A stretch of DNA of 6,104 nucleotides from Thermoplasmata archaeon. Its GTDB lineage: Archaea; Thermoplasmatota; Thermoplasmata; JAGHBH01. The notes below the pieces were generated by a model that had not been told where the DNA came from, ran no database searches, and saw only the letters and a program-made list of their open reading frames with translations. A program made the translations under genes and the position numbers. The stretch lies in contig DAOVJP010000089.1 in the NCBI GenBank assembly GCA_030673205.1, positions 1-6,104 of the forward strand, written 5' to 3'. This document shows positions 1 to 4,932 of this stretch, piece after piece; the stretch's first letter is position 1, and each line of letters begins with the position of its first letter.

Positions 1-1
1 A

Positions 2-523
2 GGGTTGTGGCGTTGGAAACGCCCTCCGCCCTGGGCCAAGGGGCTGTTACCCGAATATGAGGTGAAGAAGGGACCCGTATCCAGGGGGCTGGAGTTGCTT
101 ACCGCACCAGGCTATCGCCCATGCACCAATGGTGTAAGCGTGGAGGGCGTGTTCAACAGGCCTCTGGACCTGCAACGGGTGGCAAACATGCTCGCTATCC
201 TCGGAGACGTGCGGGTGGACGAGAAGGAAGGGTGGGCAGAGACGTTGGGAGGGAGGGTGCAGGTGTTCAGGGAGGGTGGTATCGTTGTGAGGGCTGCGGA
301 CGAAGATGGGGCGAAGAAGCTCGTTGAAAAGACCCGTCAACTGGTTGTGCGCGCCATGCTGTGTGTCGGATGCGGGGTTTGCGTGGGCGCGTGTACGGAA
401 GGAGCAATATCATTGGAAGAGGGAAGGGCGTATGTGGACGCGGAGAGGTGCACCCATTGTGGACGATGTCTGAAAAGATGTCCAGTAGTCGATTTTGGTG
501 GGACAGAAGAATGGCAGGGTTGA
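2..523 (+). CDS. PAPS reductase family protein with C-terminal 2x[4Fe-4S] ferredoxin domain (partial, 5' end missing)
   Basis: The reading frame is open to the left edge, so only about the last 173 residues are visible; the TTG at position 5 is probably an internal leucine (GLWRWKRPP), not a start. Counting from that codon, the C-terminus carries two ferredoxin motifs of the form CxxCxxCxxxC: Cys120/123/126/130 and Cys149/152/155/159, the second followed by Pro. These should bind two [4Fe-4S] clusters. The preceding part (about residues 40-117, with VEGVFNRPLDLQRVANML) resembles the linker domain that I recall in archaeal PAPS-reductase-like proteins, where an N-terminal adenine-nucleotide alpha-hydrolase domain is followed by this region and a ferredoxin module. 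The catalytic N-terminal domain lies outside the window, so the family name rests on the C-terminal half. Whether such proteins reduce PAPS or do other sulfur chemistry is unknown to me. The gene converges on trm1 with a 46-bp gap. An unrelated ferredoxin-domain oxidoreductase is the main alternative. Confidence 0.7.
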   Translation, partial: GLWRWKRPPPWAKGLLPEYEVKKGPVSRGLELLTAPGYRPCTNGVSVEGVFNRPLDLQRVANMLAILGDVRVDEKEGWAETLGGRVQVFREGGIVVRAADEDGAKKLVEKTRQLVVRAMLCVGCGVCVGACTEGAISLEEGRAYVDAERCTHCGRCLKRCPVVDFGGTEEWQG

Positions 524-569
524 GGTGTCAATGGTCTGCATCTCTATGACCCCGCCCATGGGGCACTCT

Positions 570-1814
570 TCATTGCCCTGACACTACTTCCCACCCTGCG
601 TCCGTCTTTATCCCTGTGGGGGTGAAATGTGTCCTGGCCGCCTTGTATCCCTGTTCTTGGAGCCTTTCTATCAGCTTCGTCCTGGGCTCCGCTTCCTTCT
701 TGGTAGCCCTGCTTATCTCACTGGTGTCGTAGAAGAAAGAGGGCATCCCCGCCTCGCCGTTCCATAGGTCTACGAGCTTGTGCACATTATCAATAGCACC
801 CATCTCCAGCGCGTGTGGATGTTGGGATAGGGCTGTGAGCCGTGATAGGGTGTGGGGGTCCAGAAGCGGTCCGTCCCAGTAAGGCCCGAACAGGAGTTTG
901 CCTTTTGCATGGTATTCGAGGGGGGTTGCTGGTGTCCAGGGCAGAGTCTCCACCGTTGTCGTTGCCGGGTCGTACAAGCCTACGGAGAGTTGGCCCAGTT
1001 GCTTGCCGACCTTGGAGCGGGTCTTCTCCACTCTCCAGGTGACCCTGAAGTAGTGATCAGCGTAGTAACCTATCAGCGGGAAGAGGGCTATGTCATGCTC
1101 CGCCGCTCTCCTCACAGCATGACCCATGATTATCCGTATGCCCGCCTCGTGGCACAGGTGGTTCCTCAAGCCTCTTGCCTGATATCTGCGCTGACATGCC
1201 TTTGCATAGCTGCCACAGGCCACGGCGGTGTCGGTGGCAGTGAAACCCAGTATCCCTTTGTGCGCGATCGATCCAAGCGCGCTGCCCAAAAAAGGCACGG
1301 CTGGCCCGTATGGGTCGAGATCTATGATGTCGAAATGCTCTTTGGACATGGCGTATTGAGCCCGCTCATGGGATATGGACACCTGTGCCTCCATGCCGAG
1401 GGCCGCGGCGTTCTGCTCGGCCAGCTTGACGGCCAGAGGGTTTGTATCATTGAGTTGGACATGGAGAGAGGTGGGAGAGGGCAGGGAGGGGTCGGGGGAT
1501 GGGGTTGGGAGTGAGGTGGGAGTAAGCAAGGATGTGTCGGAGGACGAGAGGTGAGAGAGGAGAAGAGGTATTTCTCTAGCATACCTCAACCCACGTATGC
1601 CGGAGGCGCAGAGGGCGTCCAATATCTTTGTGTCCTCGTGGGGGAGGGTGGCCGCGAATATGAGCACGGCCAGGTCTCTGTTCATCTCCATTGCAGGATT
1701 GAAAAAAACGCCATTCTCCTTCTTGGCCGGCCCACGGGGATTGGACACGAACGGAACATTGAGGATGGTCCCCCCCTCATCTATCGGTTTCAATGAAGAT
1801 GGAAGATCAGGCAT
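570..1814 (-). CDS. trm1: tRNA (guanine(26)-N(2))-dimethyltransferase Trm1
   Basis: This enzyme transfers methyl groups from S-adenosylmethionine to N2 of G26 in tRNA, giving m2G and m2,2G. Family motifs appear in order over 414 residues: FFNPAMEMNRDLAV (37-50), the SAM-binding loop DALCASGIRGLRYA (66-79), LNDTNPLAV (121-129), the catalytic-type DLDPYG (165-170), FTATDTAVACG (191-201), RYQARGL (210-216), HEAGIRI (222-228), ADHYFRV (252-258) and GPYWDGPLLD (310-319). Length is normal to slightly long for archaeal Trm1. Two oddities are visible. A roughly 34-residue Ser/Pro/Thr/Leu-rich stretch (about 84-117) lies between the SAM loop and the next motif, and residues 222-414 contain no cysteine, although many Trm1 proteins carry a Cys cluster before the GPxWxG motif. 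The ATG start fits the family's usual N-terminus, but its Shine-Dalgarno match is weak. The gene lies 16 bp after THEP1 and is probably co-transcribed with it. Confidence 0.96.
   Translation of the reverse strand: MPDLPSSLKPIDEGGTILNVPFVSNPRGPAKKENGVFFNPAMEMNRDLAVLIFAATLPHEDTKILDALCASGIRGLRYAREIPLLLSHLSSSDTSLLTPTSLPTPSPDPSLPSPTSLHVQLNDTNPLAVKLAEQNAAALGMEAQVSISHERAQYAMSKEHFDIIDLDPYGPAVPFLGSALGSIAHKGILGFTATDTAVACGSYAKACQRRYQARGLRNHLCHEAGIRIIMGHAVRRAAEHDIALFPLIGYYADHYFRVTWRVEKTRSKVGKQLGQLSVGLYDPATTTVETLPWTPATPLEYHAKGKLLFGPYWDGPLLDPHTLSRLTALSQHPHALEMGAIDNVHKLVDLWNGEAGMPSFFYDTSEISRATKKEAEPRTKLIERLQEQGYKAARTHFTPTGIKTDAGWEVVSGQ
1473..1520 (+). other. G-quadruplex-capable G-run tract inside trm1
   Basis: On the plus strand, G-runs of 3, 3, 3, 4, 5, 4, 3 and 3 follow one another; the first seven are separated by loops of only 1-3 bases and the last by 8. 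This satisfies the usual motif of four G3+ runs with loops of 1-7 several times over. The G-rich strand is the template strand of trm1, so the mRNA is C-rich here and any quadruplex would form in DNA, not in the trm1 transcript. It encodes the Ser/Pro-rich insertion of Trm1. Whether it folds in the cell is inference. Confidence 0.6.
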
Positions 1815-1830
1815 GGCCTTTCATAGTCCC

Positions 1831-2376
1831 CTACACGGTCTCGCCTTTGAGGAGGCTCACCACTTTGTAAGGCAGGAGGTTTCGATTGACAATTGTCACT
1901 TCCAGTATGCGGACGTCATCCCTCCTGCGTATGTCCTGAAGGAGCGGGTTTCTAGATTTCTTGTGCAGGGTCAGTATCATCGGCTTCTCAGAATCCAGTG
2001 CTTCCCTCACGGCCTCGACGAACAATGGGCTCTCCACCTCCATGCGACCCACCTCGTCTATGACTATGACATCCGCATCCTCCACAGCACTGCTTATGGC
2101 AGCAACACCCACGCTTTCCAAGACCTCCAGGTCGATCCCGAAGGTGCCTACCTTGTGTCGAGATTCTATGTCCTCGTGTGCAAATATCTCTTTTTTCTCC
2201 GTGATGATGTCTTGGACGTAGAAGCCTCTTTTCTCCCCTTTCTCTATTACCGCATCTGTTATCATACCGCCCACTAGGATCTCGTCCTCTCCCAGCATGC
2301 TAGCTATCCTGAGAACGGTCTCGGTCTTTCCCGCGCCGGGAAGTCCTGTCAGTCCTATTTTGACGGGGGTGCCCAT
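1831..2376 (-). CDS. THEP1-family nucleoside-triphosphatase
   Basis: A P-loop NTPase of the THEP1 family (COG1618), which hydrolyses nucleoside triphosphates in vitro and whose cellular role is unsettled. Numbering from the ATG at 2376 (181 residues), the Walker A motif GLPGAGKT is at 11-18, the RGFYVQDI motif is near 50-57, and the Walker B segment VIVIDEVGRME is at 103-113. The C-terminal NRNLL also matches the family. Length is typical. The start is uncertain. A GTG at 2394 would add six residues but has no Shine-Dalgarno site. The ATG puts the P-loop at the usual short distance from the N-terminus, and a GGAG lies 12 bp upstream of it. The gene follows mptD by 44 bp from the GTG (62 bp from the ATG) and precedes trm1 by 16 bp. 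Confidence 0.93.
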   Translation of the reverse strand: MGTPVKIGLTGLPGAGKTETVLRIASMLGEDEILVGGMITDAVIEKGEKRGFYVQDIITEKKEIFAHEDIESRHKVGTFGIDLEVLESVGVAAISSAVEDADVIVIDEVGRMEVESPLFVEAVREALDSEKPMILTLHKKSRNPLLQDIRRRDDVRILEVTIVNRNLLPYKVVSLLKGETV

Positions 2377-2437
2377 AACATTCACTATCTCCACAAGTTT
2401 TCTATTTTATTGTGCCACGTGTATGGTAACAGTTCTA

Positions 2438-2446
2438 CTTATATGT
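2438..2446 (-). promoter_or_regulatory. Candidate TATA box for THEP1-trm1, overlapping the mptD stop
   Basis: The minus-strand sequence ACATATAAG resembles an archaeal TATA box and contains the TAA stop codon of mptD. A start site about 25 bp downstream would fall near 2416, giving a short leader before THEP1. A second AT-rich element (AATAAAATAG, about 2399-2408) sits closer and would instead predict an almost leaderless transcript starting near the ATG at 2376. Which is used, if either, cannot be told from sequence. Confidence 0.4.
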
Positions 2447-2879
2447 TTTCCGGACATCGAGTGTCTTCCAGCCACATGAGCGGGTAGTCCAGTTCATCAT
2501 CGTATGCGAGTCGCGCCCTCATCTTGGATCCACCATACACTATGACCACGAGCACGTCCAATCGTTCGGGGGTGAGCGTGGTGTAGTTATACTCCCCCTC
2601 CTTCTTTCCGAGGCCGGATGGGTCTATGCGGATAGATGCTTCAATGACATAGGGTTGGACCAGGCACGCTCCTCTTATCGCCGTTTCCAGAGAGGAGAGG
2701 TTCTCCAAGCTCAAGGGCATCCCGACGTACTGGTGGAATATCGTCCCGAGCTTTATTCCCGCCTCGAACGCGGCCCTTTCGCCCTCCGTGCAGTGGAATC
2801 TATGGGCGGCTGGGTCTCCTGAGGCGCCTCCTTCGCTCATGCCATGTGAACCGTCTTTGGCGTTTAAGTTCTTTTCCAT
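2439..2879 (-). CDS. mptD: Archaeal-type dihydroneopterin aldolase (MptD)
   Basis: MptD cleaves 7,8-dihydroneopterin to 6-hydroxymethyl-7,8-dihydropterin and glycolaldehyde, a step towards methanopterin-type or folate-type cofactors. The 146-residue product has the family core from about residue 32: EGERAAFEAGIKLG, then IFHQYVGMP, VQPYV, and the end YPLMWLE. Glu39, His49 and Gln75 have the same spacing (10 and 26) as the residues I recall being important in the Methanocaldococcus jannaschii enzyme (E25, H35, Q61), and Tyr126 may be the later conserved Tyr. The ATG at 2879 is chosen because an AGAGGTGG Shine-Dalgarno site lies just upstream; an internal ATG at 2840 has a poor site. The first ~32 residues (Gly/Ser/Ala-rich, polar) look like an extension absent from the roughly 120-residue family core. 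The frame stays open far upstream into pssA, but that part is a shadow. It lies 32 bp downstream of pssA. Confidence 0.87.
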   Translation of the reverse strand: MEKNLNAKDGSHGMSEGGASGDPAAHRFHCTEGERAAFEAGIKLGTIFHQYVGMPLSLENLSSLETAIRGACLVQPYVIEASIRIDPSGLGKKEGEYNYTTLTPERLDVLVVIVYGGSKMRARLAYDDELDYPLMWLEDTRCPENI

Positions 2880-2884
2880 CACTG

Positions 2885-2892
2885 CCACCTCT
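2885..2892 (-). promoter_or_regulatory. Shine-Dalgarno site of mptD
   Basis: The minus strand reads AGAGGTGG, a strong match to the archaeal anti-Shine-Dalgarno sequence, 5 bases before the ATG at 2879. It decides the mptD start over the long upstream frame extension and the internal ATG. Confidence 0.75.
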
Positions 2893-2911
2893 CTTGTCCC
2901 TTCCCCGGGCT

Positions 2912-3673
2912 TCACTGCTGCCTCTTTCGCCTTCTGCTCTTTCCATCTTCGTTCCTCCCGCTCTTCCCATTCTCGTTCCTTCCGCATCTCCACCAGATAG
3001 GAGATAGGGCGTACACTGTTCCCAGCACCAGCAGGGAGAGGAGCATGTGTCGGGCCAACAATGGCTTGTCCAGGAGCAACAATGAAAAGGCGAGCACGCC
3101 TAGGATCAATGCCAGACCTCCTCCTGTCAACATCCATCCTTTGAGTTTGGGGTAGGGTATGGGGGAGAGTATCAGCGGTATGGATAGGAAGAGAGAGGCA
3201 AGGACAAGCCACCAGGGGGCCATGAGTCCAATGAGGGAGAGTATGAGAATGGCTATTAGGGATACGGGGGCTCCTCTGAAGCAGCGTCCTTTTCCCTCCG
3301 TCAGTGCGAAATTGGCCAGCCTATACGACCCTGTGGCGATGTAAAGTCCCACCGCCGCAACCACCAATGCGTTCTTTGGGTCCTGAAAGCTGGAAGATCC
3401 CTGCGTGTAATAGGTGGAGTAGAGCAGGAGGGAGGGCACCAGTACGAAGCCCAGGCCGTCGCTGAGTGAATCCAGGAATGGGCCTATGCGCGTGCGTCTT
3501 GTCCTTCGGGCCAATGGGCCATCTAATCCGTCCAGGGCCATTATGAGGAATACAAGGAACGAGGATGCCGCCAAGGATGCTGCGGAGCGATCAAGGATGT
3601 ACATGAGGGCCACGCCTCCGATGCATATGTTGATCGTGGAGAGCACGTCTCCCCAGGCCCTTCGTCTAGTCAC
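2912..3673 (-). CDS. pssA: Archaetidylserine synthase (CDP-alcohol phosphatidyltransferase family)
   Basis: An integral membrane enzyme that swaps CMP in CDP-archaeol for L-serine, giving archaetidylserine. The 253-residue product has the CDP-alcohol phosphotransferase signature in the form DGLDGPLAR...GPFLDSLSD: Asp48, Asp51, Gly52, Ala55, Arg56, Gly64, Asp68 and Asp72, the metal and CDP-binding residues. PssA-like sequence follows: SDGLGFVLVPSLLLYS after the signature and YRLANFAL...GAPVS near 117-138. About seven hydrophobic segments fill the rest. The GTG at 3673 is chosen because AAGGAGG lies 8 bases upstream; an ATG at 3712 would overlap asd by 47 bp. With the GTG the genes overlap by 8 bp (GTGACTAG), typical of coupled translation. 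The C-terminal tail (about 230-253) is very basic and contains an 8-residue repeat, RNENGKSG then RNEDGKSR. Being next to the decarboxylase gene supports serine as the alcohol substrate. Confidence 0.9.
   Translation of the reverse strand: MTRRRAWGDVLSTINICIGGVALMYILDRSAASLAASSFLVFLIMALDGLDGPLARRTRRTRIGPFLDSLSDGLGFVLVPSLLLYSTYYTQGSSSFQDPKNALVVAAVGLYIATGSYRLANFALTEGKGRCFRGAPVSLIAILILSLIGLMAPWWLVLASLFLSIPLILSPIPYPKLKGWMLTGGGLALILGVLAFSLLLLDKPLLARHMLLSLLVLGTVYALSPIWWRCGRNENGKSGRNEDGKSRRRKRQQ
2936..2983. repeat. Two-copy 24-bp tandem repeat in the pssA tail
   Basis: Two adjacent 24-bp units (2936-2959 and 2960-2983) match at 20 of 24 positions. A multiple of three keeps the frame, and each unit encodes an RNE(N/D)GKS repeat in the basic C-terminal tail of PssA. 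This looks like a recent in-frame duplication in an unconserved tail. Confidence 0.8.
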
Positions 3674-4370
3674 CGCCTCTTCCTCCTTCTCTTCCGGCGG
3701 CAGATGGCACATGGGCTATGGAGGAGGTTCCGGCCAACACCCTGCTCCCTTCCTTCACCGCTGACACCACCTCAGGGGGCAGGATGATGTCCACCCTAGA
3801 GCCGAAACGTATCATGCCGATACGCTGACCCTTCTTCACCTCCTCTCCCTCGGACACAAAGGGAACGATGCGTCGAGCCAACGTGCCTGCTATCTGTATG
3901 ACCTCCACATCCCCGATGCTTCCCCGGATAACGGTGCGGTATCGCTCATTCCTCTCGCTATCCTTCGTGAAAGCAGGCACGTGCCCTCCGGGGCTGTGGC
4001 GTGTGTGGGTTATCACACCATCCATGGGTGCCCTGTTCACATGGACGTTGTGTATGTTCATGAAAATGGATATGATGGTCCCGCCGGGGCCGGAGGAGAC
4101 ACGACACACCTTGCCGTCCGCAGGGGAAACTATTCCCTCTCCAACGGCCCGTTCAGGGTCCCGGAAGAAGATCACGGAGAGGGAGGCCAGGGTCCATAGG
4201 AGCACGGTCAATATGATAAAGGGGAGAGGGGGGAGGGACGAGAGAAGGGATGATGAAGGGCCGGATGAGGAGGGAGGGATGGGGAAAATGGCGTAGGCCA
4301 GTATCGTCAGGATGGCGGCGGAAAGGATGACCGCCGCCAGGGGTGGGCCGCTTCCTCTGGCTAGACGCAT
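3666..4370 (-). CDS. asd: Archaetidylserine decarboxylase (phosphatidylserine decarboxylase family, short form)
   Basis: A pyruvoyl-dependent membrane-associated enzyme that decarboxylates archaetidylserine to archaetidylethanolamine. The 234-residue product has two N-terminal hydrophobic segments (about 11-31 and 49-67), then FFRDPER (68-74), SPADGKV (82-88, with the conserved Asp85), NIHNVHVNRAP (105-115, with conserved His) and RFGSRVDIILP (188-198). Gly190-Ser191 is the expected self-cleavage site, where Ser191 becomes the pyruvoyl group, so all key elements are intact. Length fits the short, PSD-A-like archaeal form. A Ser/Pro/Leu-rich loop (about 31-50) between the hydrophobic segments is encoded by a polypyrimidine stretch. 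The C-terminus overlaps the pssA start by 8 bp. No Shine-Dalgarno site precedes the ATG, and a TATA-like box sits about 30 bp upstream, which suggests a nearly leaderless mRNA. It is the first gene of the asd-pssA-mptD operon. Confidence 0.92.
   Translation of the reverse strand: MRLARGSGPPLAAVILSAAILTILAYAIFPIPPSSSGPSSSLLSSLPPLPFIILTVLLWTLASLSVIFFRDPERAVGEGIVSPADGKVCRVSSGPGGTIISIFMNIHNVHVNRAPMDGVITHTRHSPGGHVPAFTKDSERNERYRTVIRGSIGDVEVIQIAGTLARRIVPFVSEGEEVKKGQRIGMIRFGSRVDIILPPEVVSAVKEGSRVLAGTSSIAHVPSAAGREGGRGGD
3682..3688 (-). promoter_or_regulatory. Shine-Dalgarno site of pssA
   Basis: The minus strand reads AAGGAGG, 8 bases before the GTG at 3673 and within the end of asd. It is the strongest ribosome-binding match in the window and decides the GTG start for pssA. 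Confidence 0.75.
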
Positions 4371-4396
4371 AATATCGAAGTGGATTATGCAAGCCT

Positions 4397-4404
4397 GCTT
4401 AAAG
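4397..4404 (-). promoter_or_regulatory. Candidate TATA box of the asd-pssA-mptD operon
   Basis: The minus-strand octamer CTTTAAGC is centred about 30 bp before the asd ATG. A start site roughly 25 bp downstream would fall only a few bases before the ATG, consistent with the lack of a Shine-Dalgarno site. The match to the archaeal TATA consensus is only moderate. Confidence 0.4.
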
Positions 4405-4423
4405 TGCCTTGTGGTCCTTATGT

Positions 4424-4435
4424 TAGATCGATCTA
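4424..4435. promoter_or_regulatory. Perfect 12-bp palindrome upstream of asd
   Basis: TAGATCGATCTA is identical on both strands. It lies in the 102-bp gap between the SufT-like gene and asd, about 20 bp upstream of the candidate TATA box, where an archaeal activator would bind. The regulator is unknown. Confidence 0.45.
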
Positions 4436-4472
4436 TCCCGCGTTAGCTCCACGCCTCTCAAAGGGGTTTCGA

Positions 4473-4769
4473 TCATATGCCAAGGGCTTCCCTGCCCTCG
4501 GGAGAGAGGCGAGAGGGTGTCCACTTTGGCTCCGGAAGCACTTCCACCTGTACATTGGACACACCCTCCATTTCCATGATGCAGGAGTGTGCCTCTCCCA
4601 CGATGTATGCTTGGAGAGGACATGTGGGGCTGGCCAGTATCATCTCTAAGAACACCTGGTCATCCTCTATCTTCAATTTCTCGATGAGCCCCAGGTCCAC
4701 TATGTTCAGCTGGACCTCTGGATCCTTGCAGCACTTGAGGGCTTCGATTATCCGTTCTTTTGTGACCAC
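4473..4769 (-). CDS. SufT/MIP18-like (DUF59) iron-sulfur cluster assembly protein
   Basis: A small cytosolic protein of the MIP18/DUF59 family, whose members assist maturation of Fe-S proteins (SufT in bacteria, CIA2 in eukaryotes) or phenylacetate oxygenase (PaaD). The 98 residues are essentially the whole domain: DPE (16-18), NIVDLGLI (22-29), ASPTCP (46-51) with the conserved Cys50, the GVSNVQVEV strand (69-77) and PKWTPSRLSPEGREALGI at the end. The WTP...S.EGR..LG ending is typical of the stand-alone archaeal type. The GTG start at 4769 has a GAGG 8 bases upstream; no ATG lies between it and the preceding in-frame stop. Two extra Cys (13 and 14) occur near the N-terminus. It stands apart from its neighbours, with 163 bp upstream and 102 bp downstream, so it is probably a single-gene unit. 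The exact Fe-S client is unknown. Confidence 0.9.
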   Translation of the reverse strand: MVTKERIIEALKCCKDPEVQLNIVDLGLIEKLKIEDDQVFLEMILASPTCPLQAYIVGEAHSCIMEMEGVSNVQVEVLPEPKWTPSRLSPEGREALGI

Positions 4770-4813
4770 GTCAACAGCCTCTAGAGACCCCAGTGCTGGA
4801 AGGGAGATACTGT

Positions 4814-4832
4814 TTTACCCTAACATGGTAAA
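4814..4832. promoter_or_regulatory. Inverted repeat upstream of the SufT-like gene
   Basis: TTTACC and GGTAAA form perfect 6-bp arms around a 7-base spacer, 45-63 bp upstream of the GTG start. The AT-containing arms and the position fit a dimeric operator overlapping or just upstream of the promoter. No clear TATA box is visible in this gap. The rest of the gap (about 4836-4932) is about 85% purine on the plus strand and holds no credible gene. Confidence 0.4.
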
Positions 4833-4932
4833 TCTATGAGGGGGAGATGGAAGGAGGTATGGGGGAGGAAGATGTACGGGGGGAGGATATACGAGGAAAA
4901 GAAGAGGACATGTGGGGGAGAGGAGGCGAAGT

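Noticed and set aside
550..563. CCCC-GCCCAT-GGGG hairpin in the convergent gap as a terminator
   Set aside because: The stem is only 4 bp with no clear T-run after it on either strand; archaeal terminators rely mainly on T-tracts, so support is too weak.
852..1514. 220-codon open frame on the plus strand
   Set aside because: It lies wholly antisense to trm1, whose motifs are unmistakable; its product shows no recognisable domain and follows the low stop frequency of the antisense strand.
1597..2277. 226-codon open frame on the plus strand across the trm1-THEP1 junction
   Set aside because: It is antisense to two well-supported genes and has no family features.
2880..3212. Upstream extension of the mptD frame into pssA (up to 257 codons, Glu/Lys/Arg-rich)
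   Set aside because: The extension overlaps conserved membrane segments of pssA in another frame, and the strong Shine-Dalgarno site at 2885-2892 marks the real start.
3674..3712. ATG at 3712 as the pssA start
   Set aside because: It would overlap asd by 47 bp, and the AAGGAGG before the GTG at 3673 is a much better start signal.
3868..4296. 142-codon open frame on the plus strand
   Set aside because: It is antisense to asd, which has all pyruvoyl-decarboxylase motifs.
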